64,000 nt of DNA from Myxococcus guangdongensis (GCF_024198255.1 NZ_JAJVKW010000022.1:103875-167874); one strand, 5' to 3'. Shown: positions 50,107-59,293, numbered from the stretch's first letter. Numbers and translations are program-made. Notes: generated from the sequence alone by a model not told the origin.

Positions 50107-51849
50107 GTGTTCAGCAAGTACTACCAGAGCGAGCTCACATATTTGCGGGAGATGGGCCGCGCGTTCGGCACCGTCAACCCCGCGCTCGCCGGGCTCCTGG
50201 TGGAGCGCGGTGGCGACCCGGACGTGGAGCGGCTCCTGGAGGGGTTCGCGTTCCTGACGGCGCGGGTGCGCGAGCGCATCGACGGGGCGGTACCCGAGGT
50301 GATTCACGGGCTGACGGAGCTCTTGCTGCCGCACTACCTGCGGGTGGTGCCGGCGTGCTCGGTGGTGGAGTTCACCCCCCATGCGCGCCTGCTGCGCGGC
50401 CGCTCCCGGATTCCCGCGGGGACGGAGGTGGGCGCCAAGCCCGTGGACGGTACCGTCTGCACCTTCCGCACGACGCAGCCGGTGGACCTGCTGCCGCTGA
50501 CGCTGGCGGAGACGACGCTGGACCAGTCCTCGCCCGCGGCGCCCGTGCTGCGCGCGCAGCTGCAGCTGGTGGAGCAGGGCCGGGCGGAGATCTTCACGGA
50601 AGAAGGCCTGTCGCTGTTCATCCAGGCGGAGCTCCCGGTGGCGTCGATGCTGCTGGTGTGGCTCTTGCGCCATTGCAAGGGCGTGGTGCTGCGCAACCCC
50701 GCGGGCGGTCCGTCCGTGCGACTGGGGCCGGAGTGCATCCGCGCCTCGGGCCTGGAGGCGGGCAACACCCTGTGGCCGTGGCCGGCGACGGTGCCGGAGG
50801 GCTACCGGCTCCTGCAGGAGTACTTCACGCTGCCGCAGAAGTTCCTCTTCATCGACGTGAAGGGGCTGCAGGCGGCCAGCGAGCTCACCGGCCAGAAGCT
50901 GGAGCTGCTCTTCGAGTTCGAGCGTCCGCCCACGCTGCCGGGGCGGCTGCCCAAGGACGTCTTCCGGCTGCACTGCGTGCCGGTGGTCAACCTCTTCGCC
51001 GCGTCCGCGGACCCGGTGCGCACCGGCTCGTTGGGCCACGAGCACCTGGTGCGCGCCTCGGGCGTGGAGCCGGGGCACATGGAGGTGTACTCGGTGGACT
51101 CCGTCACGGGGCTGCCGCAGGGCCGCACCGAGCGCCAGCAGTACCGGCCGTACTTCGACTTCGCGCACGCGACGGGCAACGCCTCGCGCTTCTATCGGCT
51201 GCACCATGGGCTGTCGCCGCTGGATGACGCGATGGACGTCTCGCTGTCGTTGGGCAGCCCGCGCGACGCGACGCCGTCACTGACGGATGAGACGCTGTCC
51301 ATCGAGCTGACGTGCACCAACCGCTCGCTGCCCGCGCGGCTCCAGGTGGGGGACTTGAGCGTGCCCACCGCGGCGTCGCCCACCACGGCGCGCTTCCGCA
51401 ACATCGTCGCGGTGACGCGGCCGTCCAGGCCGCCCATGGGCTCGGAGCTGCACTGGCGGCTCTTGTCCCACTTGAGCCTCAACCAGCGCTCGCTGTTGGA
51501 GCCCGGCGCGCTGCAGTCGATGCTGGCGCTCTACAACTTCCAGGCGACGGCGGACCAGTCCACCGCGCGCGCCAACGAGCTGCGCGTGGGCGCGCTGCGA
51601 GAGGTGAAGGGACAGCCCATCACCCGCTTCCTCCAGGGCGCGCCCGTGCGGGGCGTGCAGGTGACGGTGGAGCTGGACGAGGCGGGCTTCACGGGCCCGG
51701 GGGACGCGTTCCTCTTCGGCTGCGTGCTCGACGAGCTGTTCGCCTCGCACGTGAGCCTCAACTCCTTCAGCGAGCTCGTGCTGCGCCTCCAACCCTCTCG
51801 ACTGGAGTACCGGTGGCTTCCCCGGAACGGCCGACAGACGATCTGCTGA
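50107..51849 (+). CDS. tssF: TssF baseplate protein
   Basis: This 580-residue protein has the standard TssF N terminus FSKYYQSELTYLREMGRAF, followed by VNPALAGLL, DPDVERLLEGFAFLTARVRERI and LLLPHYLRVVPACSVVEF. The C-terminal RGVQVTVELDEAGFTGPGDAFLFG region is also typical. The start is GTG at 50107, with a GGGGGAGT element upstream. It overlaps tssG by 37 bases. The length agrees with the family. Confidence 0.95.
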   Translation: MFSKYYQSELTYLREMGRAFGTVNPALAGLLVERGGDPDVERLLEGFAFLTARVRERIDGAVPEVIHGLTELLLPHYLRVVPACSVVEFTPHARLLRGRSRIPAGTEVGAKPVDGTVCTFRTTQPVDLLPLTLAETTLDQSSPAAPVLRAQLQLVEQGRAEIFTEEGLSLFIQAELPVASMLLVWLLRHCKGVVLRNPAGGPSVRLGPECIRASGLEAGNTLWPWPATVPEGYRLLQEYFTLPQKFLFIDVKGLQAASELTGQKLELLFEFERPPTLPGRLPKDVFRLHCVPVVNLFAASADPVRTGSLGHEHLVRASGVEPGHMEVYSVDSVTGLPQGRTERQQYRPYFDFAHATGNASRFYRLHHGLSPLDDAMDVSLSLGSPRDATPSLTDETLSIELTCTNRSLPARLQVGDLSVPTAASPTTARFRNIVAVTRPSRPPMGSELHWRLLSHLSLNQRSLLEPGALQSMLALYNFQATADQSTARANELRVGALREVKGQPITRFLQGAPVRGVQVTVELDEAGFTGPGDAFLFGCVLDELFASHVSLNSFSELVLRLQPSRLEYRWLPRNGRQTIC

Positions 51850-52898
51850 AGGCCGTCCAGAGCTTGAGCGAACGCCCCGGGCAGTGGGCCTTCAGGCCGC
51901 TGGTGGCGCTGCTCGAGCGGCTGACGTCGGAGGCGGTGCCCGTGGGCGGCACGGGGCCCGTCGTCGAGGAGGCTATCCGCTTCCGGCATGACCCGTCGCT
52001 CACCTTCAGCTCGGGTGACGTCAGCCGCATCCGCGTGCTGCCCCCGTCGGGCGAGCTGGAGGGCTCCGCGCGCGTGGTGGAGGTGATGACCACGTTCCTC
52101 GGGCTCACCGGCGCGGTGTCGCCGCTGCCGGACTACATCCCGGAGGAGATTGCCCAGGAGGACCCGGACTCCGCGCGCCGACGCGACTTCCTGGACCTGT
52201 TCCATCACCGGATGCTCTCGCTCCTGTACCGGGCGCTGTCGCGCTACTCGCTGCAGGCGGAGACGACGCGCGAGGGCAGCGATGTCTGGTCCCAGCGGCT
52301 GTTGTCGCTCGCCGGGCTGGACACCTATGAGCGCCCGTACCCGGGCCTGTTGTCCTCCGCGCAGCTCTTGCGCCTGGCGCCCCTGCTCGCCGCGCGCTCG
52401 CGCACGGCGGGGACGTTGGAGCTGGCGCTGACGGACGTGCTGGCGCCCGTGCTGGGCGAGGCGAAGGTGTCGCTGCGTCAGTTCTCGGGCCACTGGGTGG
52501 ACATCGAGGCGGACAACCGGATGCGGCTGGGGCGGACGAACACGAACCTGAGCCGCACCGCGCTGCTCGGCTCGAAGATGTTCGACCGCTCGGGCAGCTT
52601 CGACATCCACATCGCGCCCCTGGAGGGGGACGTCTACCGGCGGCTGATGCCCGAGGGAGACTTGTCCCCGGTGGTGCGCGAGGTGGTGGACCTGGTTGTG
52701 AGAGACCCTCTGGACTGCTCGCTGGTGCTGGGCGTGCGCGAGGCGGAGCTGCCGCGCTTCCGTCTGGCGACCCAGTCGGCCTCCCGGTTGGGCCAGGACT
52801 GTTACCTGGGGCAGCGCCGGAGCGACACGCGTCTGCGCCTGCGCACCGTGCCGCTCCCGGCCGCCCCCCGCCGCGCCGCGCCGCCCTCGCCGTCATGA
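51813..52898 (+). CDS. tssG: TssG baseplate protein
   Basis: This 361-residue protein contains AIRFRHDPSLTFSSGDVSRI (~53-72), LTGAVSPLPDYIPEE (~103-117), DFLDLFHHRMLSLLYRAL and the C-terminal LGQDCYLGQRRSDTRLRL, all typical of TssG. No ATG precedes the conserved part. The chosen GTG at 51813, inside the 3' end of tssF, has GGAG about seven bases upstream; longer in-frame extensions lie inside tssF. It ends in an Ala/Pro-rich tail (AAPRRAAPPSPS). Confidence 0.92.
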   Translation: MASPERPTDDLLKAVQSLSERPGQWAFRPLVALLERLTSEAVPVGGTGPVVEEAIRFRHDPSLTFSSGDVSRIRVLPPSGELEGSARVVEVMTTFLGLTGAVSPLPDYIPEEIAQEDPDSARRRDFLDLFHHRMLSLLYRALSRYSLQAETTREGSDVWSQRLLSLAGLDTYERPYPGLLSSAQLLRLAPLLAARSRTAGTLELALTDVLAPVLGEAKVSLRQFSGHWVDIEADNRMRLGRTNTNLSRTALLGSKMFDRSGSFDIHIAPLEGDVYRRLMPEGDLSPVVREVVDLVVRDPLDCSLVLGVREAELPRFRLATQSASRLGQDCYLGQRRSDTRLRLRTVPLPAAPRRAAPPSPS

Positions 52899-52952
52899 CG
52901 CCGTCCTTTCGGTGTTCCCACCCGCCGCCAGCAAAAACCCTGGAGCGAAATC

Positions 52953-55574
52953 ATGCGCGTTGAACCCAAGACCCTCGTACGGCGCCTGACGCCCTCGGCC
53001 ACGCGGATGCTGGAGGCCGCCGTGTCGCGGGCGAGCACCGCGCGCTGCTACGAAATCATCCCCGAGCACCTGCTGCGCCAGCTGCTGGAGGACGAGGACG
53101 GCGAGGCCTCGCGGCTGTTGCGCCACTTCCAGGTGGACCGCGCGAAGGTCATCGGCTCCATCGAGGACGCGCTGCGCGAGCTGCGCACGGGCAACGCGGG
53201 CCGGCCCGTGTTCTCCGAGAGCCTGTTCCAGTGGTTCGAGGACGCGTGGCTGGTGGCCTCGCTGGAGCACGGGGCGGTGCGGCTGCGCTCGGGCACGCTG
53301 ATGTGGCAGTGGATTGCGCGCTCCTCGCGCTACTCCGCGGAGTCCTATCCGGCGCTGGACGCCATCTCCGTGGAGGCGCTCAAGAAGGTCTTCGACGAGG
53401 TGGTCGGCGGCTCGAAGGAGGCGGCGGAGGTGGGCAGCGCGGCCTCGGCGGCGCCGGCGGCGGGAGGCGGACGGGGGGAGGAGGCCCTCACGCGCTTCAC
53501 CAACTCCTTCACCCAGAAGGCGCGTGACGGGAAGATCGACCCCATCTTCGGACGCGACCGGGAGATTCGTCAGGTCATCGACGTGCTGGCGCGGCGGCGC
53601 AAGAACAACCCCATCATCGTGGGCGAGCCGGGCGTGGGGAAGACGGCGCTGGTGGAGGGGCTGGCGCGGGCCATCGTCGCGGGCGACGTGCCGGAGTCGA
53701 TGCGCAACCTGGAGGTGCTCGGGTTGGACCTGGGCGCGCTGCAGGCGGGCGCGGGGGTGCGCGGGGAGTTCGAGAACCGGCTCAAGGCGGTCATCTCCGA
53801 GGTGAAGGGCTCGCCCAAGCCCATCATCCTCTTCATCGACGAGGCGCACACGCTCATCGGCGCGGGAGGCCAGCAGGGCGGCGGCGACGCGGCGAACCTG
53901 CTCAAGCCGGAGCTGGCGCGCGGCGAGCTGCGCACCATCGCGGCCACCACGTGGGCCGAGTACAAGAAGTACTTCGAGAAGGACGCCGCGCTGGAGCGGC
54001 GCTTCCAGCCCATCAAGGTGGACGAGCCGTCGGAGGAGGACGCGGTGCTGATGCTGCGCGGCCTGACGCCGACGTATGCGCAGTCCCACGGCATCACCAT
54101 CCGCGACGAGGCGGTGGTGGCCGCGGTGGAGCTGTCCCACCGCTACATCTCCGGGCGGCAGCTGCCGGACAAGGCGGTGGACCTGCTCGACACGGCGGCG
54201 GCGCGCGTGAAGATCGAGCAGAGCGCCCGGCCGGACGAGCTGGTGGAGGCGGAGTCCCGGCTGGCGGCGCTGGAGCGTGAGCTGGGGGTGCGCGAGCGGG
54301 AACTCGCCGCGGGGCACGTGCCGAAGGAGGAGGACGAGGGGCCGACGCTGGAGGAGAAGCTCTCCGCCACGCGCGACCAGGTGGCCACGGTGAAGGCCCG
54401 CTGGGAGCAGGAGCGGGCGGCGGTGGACGAGGTGAAGAAGGCCCGCGCGGCGCTGGAGGCGGCGGAGCCCGGCGCGGACACCGCGAAGCTGAAGGCGGAC
54501 GTGGCCCAGGCGCGCGCGAAGCTGGAGACGCTGCAGGGCGAGTCGCCGCTGATTCACGTGGAGGTGGACCCGGACGTGGTGGCGCGCGTGGTGGCGGGGT
54601 GGACGGGCGTGCCGGTGGGCAAGCTGCGCAGCAGCTCCGTGGGCGCGGTGCTCTCGCTGGAGCAGACCCTGCGCTCGCGGGTGCGGGGCCAGGACGCGGC
54701 GCTGCGCGCGGTGGCGGAGACGCTGCGCATGTCGCACGCGGGCATCCGCAACCCGAACACGCCCATCGGCGTGCTGCTCTTCGTGGGGCCCAGCGGCGTG
54801 GGCAAGACGGAGACGGCGCTGGCGCTGGCGGACTCGCTCTACGGCGGGGACCGCTTCCTCACCACCATCAACATGTCGGAGTTCCAGGAGAAGCACACCG
54901 TCTCGCGGCTCATCGGCTCGCCGCCCGGCTACGTGGGCTACGGCGAGGGTGGCGTGCTCACGGAGGCGGTGCGCCAGCGGCCGTACTCCGTCGTCCTCCT
55001 GGACGAGTGCGAGAAGGCGGACCTGGAGGTGATGAACCTCTTCTACCAGGTGTTCGACAAGGGCATGTTGTCCGACGGCGAGGGGCGGCTCATCGACTTC
55101 CGCAACACGGTGGTCATCCTCACCAGCAACCTGGCCACGGACGCGCTGATGCAGCTGTACGCGGGCCCGGAGGCGCCGAGCACGGACACGGTGAGCGAGA
55201 CCATCCGCCCCATCCTCAGCCGGCACTTCAAGCCCGCGCTGCTGGCGCGCATGTCGGTGGTGCCGTTCCTGCCCATCGCCCGGGACGTGCTCAAGCAGAT
55301 CGCCGAGATGAAACTTTCAGCCCTGGCGGAGCGGCTGCACACGTCGCACCGGGTCAAGACGGAGTTCGCCCCGGAGGTGTACGAGGAGTTCGCCCGGCGC
55401 TGCCAGGACAACGACTCGGGGGCGCGCAATGTGGACCACGTGCTGCGCGCCTCGCTGATGCCCCGGCTGTCGTTGGAGGTCCTGGAGCGGCTCGCCGCGG
55501 GAGGCGTCCCGAGCCGCCTGCGGGTGGGCCTGGGGGCCGGGGGCGAGTGGGACCTCGCATTCTCAGACACGTGA
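52953..55574 (+). CDS. clpV: TssH/ClpV sheath-disassembly ATPase
   Basis: This 873-residue AAA+ protein recycles the contracted TssBC sheath. An N-terminal Clp-N domain (~1-160) is followed by D1 with Walker A GEPGVGKTALVEG (~223-235) and Walker B IILFIDEAHTLIGAGG (~288-303). A coiled-coil middle domain (~420-535) follows, then D2 with Walker A GPSGVGKTETALALA (~611) and VVLLDECEKADLEVMNLF. Both ATPase sites look intact. The start at 52953 has GGAG upstream. It is 54 bases after tssG, in the same operon. Confidence 0.96.
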   Translation: MRVEPKTLVRRLTPSATRMLEAAVSRASTARCYEIIPEHLLRQLLEDEDGEASRLLRHFQVDRAKVIGSIEDALRELRTGNAGRPVFSESLFQWFEDAWLVASLEHGAVRLRSGTLMWQWIARSSRYSAESYPALDAISVEALKKVFDEVVGGSKEAAEVGSAASAAPAAGGGRGEEALTRFTNSFTQKARDGKIDPIFGRDREIRQVIDVLARRRKNNPIIVGEPGVGKTALVEGLARAIVAGDVPESMRNLEVLGLDLGALQAGAGVRGEFENRLKAVISEVKGSPKPIILFIDEAHTLIGAGGQQGGGDAANLLKPELARGELRTIAATTWAEYKKYFEKDAALERRFQPIKVDEPSEEDAVLMLRGLTPTYAQSHGITIRDEAVVAAVELSHRYISGRQLPDKAVDLLDTAAARVKIEQSARPDELVEAESRLAALERELGVRERELAAGHVPKEEDEGPTLEEKLSATRDQVATVKARWEQERAAVDEVKKARAALEAAEPGADTAKLKADVAQARAKLETLQGESPLIHVEVDPDVVARVVAGWTGVPVGKLRSSSVGAVLSLEQTLRSRVRGQDAALRAVAETLRMSHAGIRNPNTPIGVLLFVGPSGVGKTETALALADSLYGGDRFLTTINMSEFQEKHTVSRLIGSPPGYVGYGEGGVLTEAVRQRPYSVVLLDECEKADLEVMNLFYQVFDKGMLSDGEGRLIDFRNTVVILTSNLATDALMQLYAGPEAPSTDTVSETIRPILSRHFKPALLARMSVVPFLPIARDVLKQIAEMKLSALAERLHTSHRVKTEFAPEVYEEFARRCQDNDSGARNVDHVLRASLMPRLSLEVLERLAAGGVPSRLRVGLGAGGEWDLAFSDT

Positions 55575-55656
55575 CAGTCGGGTGGTGCATCTCGGACCTG
55601 GGGGAGGGATGATGCCTCCCGCCGGGCCGTGACGAACTCTCACGAGGTACACCCCC

Positions 55657-55672
55657 GGGGGGGCGCCCCCCC
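55657..55672. repeat. Perfect G7-CG-C7 palindrome
   Basis: Seven G, CG and seven C form a perfect 16-bp palindrome in the 122-base gap between clpV and fha. It could fold as a very stable hairpin that lowers read-through, or be a G-rich structure; no T-run follows. Confidence 0.5.
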
Positions 55673-55696
55673 ACCGCTTCGGGATAGGAGTGAGCC

Positions 55697-57313
55697 GTGC
55701 TGCCCCTCGTCATCCGCATCAAGGACCTGGAGACGCAGCCGCCGAAGGAGCGGCAGTATGTCTTCACGCATTCGCCTGTCCGCATCGGTCGCAACCAGCT
55801 CAACGACATCTCCATCCCGAAGACGTTCGTGTCGCTGTTTCATGCGCTCGTGCGGTTCAACCCGAAGTCCATCCACGTGGTGGACCTGGGCTCGACGAAT
55901 GGCTTGAGCATCGACGGGCGGCGCATCGACAAGAACGTCCCGGTGCGGGTGGGCGAGGAGACGCGGGTCACCATCGGCACCATCGAGATGCGCTTGTCGC
56001 GGGAGGCCGCGGCGTCGGTGGGGGATGGGCAGTCGCGCATGACGCAGTTCCGCGCGCTGGCCACGCTACAGGGCCCCGATGACGGGACGCCCATGAGCTT
56101 CAAGCCGACGCCGGTGCAGGGGCGCGAGCAGGTGGTGGCCACCTCCATGCTGCCCGCCCTGAGCGACGCGGCGATTTCACAGGCCCGCCGCCAGGACGAG
56201 GTGAGCCCGCGCACGCTGCTGGTGCCGGCGCTCGACGAGGAGCTGGAGGGGCAGGACCCGGGGCAGCGGACCATCGTCTCCGGCATCCCCATTCCGGACC
56301 CCGAGCCGCCGACGGCTCCGGCCGGACGCCGCGCGACGAGCAACAGCGTGCGCGTGGTGGCGCCGCAGCCCGCCGCGTCCTCGAGCAGCGGCTTGCAGAG
56401 CACCATCCAGCAGCTGGTGCCGCTCTACAACGCGTATCGCGGCGCGTGGCAGACGCTGCACGAGTCCATGGTCCGTCAGGCGGGCACGCTGCCGGAGGCG
56501 GACCGCGCGTCGCTCATCGCGCAGCTGCAGCGGCGCCTGCCCGGGGTGGCGTACGAGCCGCAGTTCGGGCAGTTCGCGCGCTCGTTGGGGGTGGCGCTGC
56601 CGCAGTCGTCCGGGGGCAACTCACAGGTGACGCCGGTGCCGGTGGCGCCTGGGGGCGCCAATCGGCTGGATGTGATGGCGCGGGAGTTGTTGGGACAGTT
56701 CGTGCGCTCGTACCTGCCGGGGAGCAAGGGATTGGAGTCGGGGGCGGACATCGACCGGTTCCTGGACCGGTTGGCGGACGTGCTGGAGACGTTCGGCCGC
56801 GCCTTCGTGGAGCTGCGGCAGGGGCATGACCAGTTCGGTCAGGAGATGGCGGTGATGCTGCCGCGGGACGTGACGCCGCTCTCCAAGAGTCGCAACACGC
56901 GCGAGGTGTTGCGCTACCTGCTGGACTGGAAGGCGCCGGACAGCGCGGAGCGGGTGCAGGAGCTGATGGGCGGGTTCGTGGACGTGATGATCCACCAGAT
57001 TGCCTTGCTCAACGGCATGCGCGAGGGCGTGAAGGACCTGCTCCAGCGCTTGTTGCCGGGCGAGTTGGAGGGGAGCAAGGGGGGCTCGTTCCTCTCGCGG
57101 CTGTGGCCGTTCCAGGCGTCGCGCAGGCTCAAGCGACTGGAGGAGCGGGTCCGGACGTTGATGGAGGAGGAGCGCGAGCTGAGCGCGGTGTTGTTCGGAC
57201 CGGAGTTCGCGAAGGCGTACCACGCCATCGTGGGCGACGCGGCGAACAAGAGTGGTGACGGGGAGGTCTCAGTGGTGTCCAAGCGCCGGGCTCGGGAGTC
57301 ATCAGGGACATGA
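55697..57313 (+). CDS. fha: FHA-domain T6SS protein (Fha/TagH-like)
   Basis: This 538-residue protein has an N-terminal forkhead-associated domain with the phosphothreonine-binding marks RIGRNQLNDISIP (~28-40), FVSLFHALV and VDLGSTNGLSIDG (~65-80). A long Pro/Ala linker leads to a helical C-terminal T6SS-associated domain (~320-470; RELLGQFVRSYLPG, FGRAFVELRQGHDQFG, LNGMREGVKDLLQRL). In Pseudomonas the Fha1 protein is activated by PpkA phosphorylation, but no kinase gene lies here. The start is GTG at 55697 with TAGGAG upstream. The stop overlaps the next gene (ATGA). Confidence 0.88.
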   Translation: MLPLVIRIKDLETQPPKERQYVFTHSPVRIGRNQLNDISIPKTFVSLFHALVRFNPKSIHVVDLGSTNGLSIDGRRIDKNVPVRVGEETRVTIGTIEMRLSREAAASVGDGQSRMTQFRALATLQGPDDGTPMSFKPTPVQGREQVVATSMLPALSDAAISQARRQDEVSPRTLLVPALDEELEGQDPGQRTIVSGIPIPDPEPPTAPAGRRATSNSVRVVAPQPAASSSSGLQSTIQQLVPLYNAYRGAWQTLHESMVRQAGTLPEADRASLIAQLQRRLPGVAYEPQFGQFARSLGVALPQSSGGNSQVTPVPVAPGGANRLDVMARELLGQFVRSYLPGSKGLESGADIDRFLDRLADVLETFGRAFVELRQGHDQFGQEMAVMLPRDVTPLSKSRNTREVLRYLLDWKAPDSAERVQELMGGFVDVMIHQIALLNGMREGVKDLLQRLLPGELEGSKGGSFLSRLWPFQASRRLKRLEERVRTLMEEERELSAVLFGPEFAKAYHAIVGDAANKSGDGEVSVVSKRRARESSGT

Positions 57314-58272
57314 GGAAGACACGGTTGTTGAAGTGGGGTGGGGTGTTGGGGTGCGCGTTGGCGCTGGCCGGGTGCAAGAGCACCGCGCCGGTGCGCGCGG
57401 CGCCGGCGGTGGCGGCGTTGTGTTTCTCGGAGCGGCCCACGGGGGTGCACGCGCTGTCTCCGGACCAGTGGCGGGCGGAGGTGCTCTATCCGTTGCTGCT
57501 GAGTGGTTACGACACGCGGACGTGGCAGGTGGCCACGCCCGTCACGGACTGCATGGGGACGCCGGTGCTCTGGCAGGACCCTGCGCCGGGGGAGTGCGTG
57601 GAGGCGGGCTCCACGGCGGCGATGTTGCCTCCGACGACGCTGACGGCGGGGGACGTGGTGGTGAGTGAAATCCGGCCGGAGCTGCGGCTGGTGTGGGCGG
57701 TGGCGCGTCACTTCGCGGATGGCGAGGGGCTGGGGCCGGTGGCGTTGGTGGAGTCGACGCCGCGAGGGTTGGCGGTGAAGGCGTTGGGGGTGCTGCGCTC
57801 GCGGACGAAGAACGCGAAGCTGCGGTTGGAGCGGATGGGCGGGGTGGAGATGCTGGTGGCGGAGGGGGAGCGGTGCGCGGGGCCGATGGGGACGGCGTGC
57901 CAGCGCGCGGTGCGGGTGTTGTTGCAGCGGGGCAATCGCTTCATCAACGAGCCGGTGTTGACGGCGGAGGGGGCGTGCGCGAGCCCGGCGCTCTTCCAGT
58001 TGAACCGGACGGCGTCGCGCTCGTTGCCGAGCCGGTGGCTGCGTCGGTACGACTACACGGCGGCGCTGAGCTTCACGACGGAGGTCATCCGGTTGCAGGA
58101 GCAGATGGTGGTCAACGACATGGACCCCAAGCAGCCCAGCATCCCGCCGAGGCAGTTCCGCAAGGCGCAGATCGACCGGAGCGTGAAGCTGTCCGCGGGA
58201 CGACTGGTCGTCGACGACTCGTCCCTGTGGGGCCGGCTGTTGGAGGACGGCGCGACCGAGTCGACGAAGTAA
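57310..58272 (+). CDS. Lipoprotein at the end of the T6SS operon
   Basis: This 320-residue protein has a clean lipoprotein signal: basic MRKTRLLK, a hydrophobic core, and the lipobox LAGC (Cys at ~22). The mature part has about six more cysteines (LCFSE, DCMGT, ECVEA, RCAGP, ACQRA, ACASP) that may pair as disulfides. I do not recognise the family. Its ATG overlaps the fha stop by four bases, so it is co-translated with the T6SS operon, and it could serve as an extra envelope anchor or accessory to the TssJLM complex. The residue after Cys is Lys; there is no Asp at +2, so outer-membrane sorting is possible. Confidence 0.72.
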   Translation: MRKTRLLKWGGVLGCALALAGCKSTAPVRAAPAVAALCFSERPTGVHALSPDQWRAEVLYPLLLSGYDTRTWQVATPVTDCMGTPVLWQDPAPGECVEAGSTAAMLPPTTLTAGDVVVSEIRPELRLVWAVARHFADGEGLGPVALVESTPRGLAVKALGVLRSRTKNAKLRLERMGGVEMLVAEGERCAGPMGTACQRAVRVLLQRGNRFINEPVLTAEGACASPALFQLNRTASRSLPSRWLRRYDYTAALSFTTEVIRLQEQMVVNDMDPKQPSIPPRQFRKAQIDRSVKLSAGRLVVDDSSLWGRLLEDGATESTK

Positions 58273-58314
58273 CGCTCTGTCGGTGGGGCTGAGCGCGACC
58301 GAGCTGCAGCTCCG

Positions 58315-58352
58315 ATTGCCAATAGGCAATGCCAATAAGGATTGCCAATAAG
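58315..58352 (+). repeat. Three short ATTGCCAATA-type repeats
   Basis: ATTGCCAATAGGCA, ATGCCAATAAGG and ATTGCCAATAAG follow each other within 38 bases downstream of the lipoprotein gene. The first also forms a perfect hairpin (ATTGCC-AATA-GGCAAT, 58315-58330). The AT-rich block stands out and may act as a terminator or protein-binding site. Confidence 0.45.
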
Positions 58353-58381
58353 CGCGCCGTGGGCATGCGTCGCGCGGGTCT

Positions 58382-58397
58382 GTGAACCGCGGTTCAC
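58382..58397. promoter_or_regulatory. 16-bp palindromic operator candidate
   Basis: GTGAACCGCGGTTCAC is a perfect 16-bp palindrome 20 bases upstream of the oxygenase gene ATG. Its length and symmetry suit a TetR-family dimer; related TGAACnnnGTTCA-like sites are common for such regulators. No regulator gene lies next to it in this window, so the binding protein is unknown. Confidence 0.5.
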
Positions 58398-58417
58398 GAC
58401 TGCGCTAGGGTGCGCGC

Positions 58418-59293
58418 ATGACCACGGTCGATGAAGCCGGAGGCTCGCTCGCGAAGACGCCGCGGCGGCAGCAGTTGGACGCGATGGAGAACGACGCGCT
58501 TCGACAAGCGGCCAACTGGTTCATCCTCGCCGCCGGTACAGCGAACGTGATCATGCAGCTGTCCCGGCAGGCCGTCGCCTACGGCGTCATGGAGAGCAAG
58601 GTCGACGAGGGCAGCCTCTTCAAGAACCCGAAGCGGCGGGCCCGCACCACGCTGGCGTACGTCGCGGTGACGATGCTCGGCGGAGCGGAGGAGCGCGCCG
58701 CGATGCGCCGGGCGACGAACGCCTCCCACGCGCGCGTCCGCTCCGAGCCCGGGCATCCGGTCGGCTACAACGCGTTCGACCCTGGTCTCCAGCGCTGGGT
58801 GACGGCGTGCCTGTACGTCGGCGCGGAGGACGCTTACCAGCGCGTGCACGGCCCGCTGCAGGGTGAGTTCCGGGAGCGGTTCTACCAGCAGGGGAGCGTG
58901 TTCGGGACGACGCTGCAACTGCCGCCCGAATCGTGGCCGGCGACCCGCGACGACTTCGGTGCGTACTGGCAGGCGGAGGTCGCGGGGCTCACGATGGACG
59001 AGCGCACGCGCGACTACCTCTCCCGGATCGTGCGACTCGAGTACCTCGGTCGCCGCATCCCCGCGCCCGTCCTGCGGCTGCGGCAGCGACTGGTCGCGGG
59101 CTACCTGGGGCCGGAGTTCCGCGCGCTGATGCAGTTGCCGTGGACGGATGACGACGCTCGGACCTTCGAGAAGTTCAACCTGCGTCTGGCGCGTTTCATG
59201 CGCCTGGTCCCCGCCGCCGTGCGCGAGGCGCCGCTGCGTCGTCAGCTGCGGGACGTGCGCCGGCGGCTGGCCGAGGGGCGCCCGCTCTTCTGA
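58418..59293 (+). CDS. MpaB/DUF2236-type oxygenase family protein
   Basis: This 291-residue protein fits the DUF2236 / oxygenase MpaB family, related to latex-clearing proteins and to the Mycophenolate-pathway MpaB. It has the helical pattern with HARVRSEPGHPVGYNAFDPG (~108-127, including the His residues expected near a heme), the W-V-x-A-x-L-Y element RWVTACLYVGAEDAY, then FYQQGSVFG and WPATRDDFGAYW, and a late LRLARFMRLVPAAVREAPLR. Heme binding and the substrate are inferred from the family; the substrate is unknown. AGGG precedes the ATG. It stands alone behind a palindrome and is convergent with the NRPS gene. Confidence 0.78.
   Translation: MTTVDEAGGSLAKTPRRQQLDAMENDALRQAANWFILAAGTANVIMQLSRQAVAYGVMESKVDEGSLFKNPKRRARTTLAYVAVTMLGGAEERAAMRRATNASHARVRSEPGHPVGYNAFDPGLQRWVTACLYVGAEDAYQRVHGPLQGEFRERFYQQGSVFGTTLQLPPESWPATRDDFGAYWQAEVAGLTMDERTRDYLSRIVRLEYLGRRIPAPVLRLRQRLVAGYLGPEFRALMQLPWTDDDARTFEKFNLRLARFMRLVPAAVREAPLRRQLRDVRRRLAEGRPLF

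Noticed and set aside
58315..58352. The three ATTGCCAATA repeats as a CRISPR array or attachment site
   Set aside because: The units are too short and adjoining, without spacers, and no cas, integrase or duplicated tRNA end is present. No insertion sequence or transposase was found anywhere in the window.
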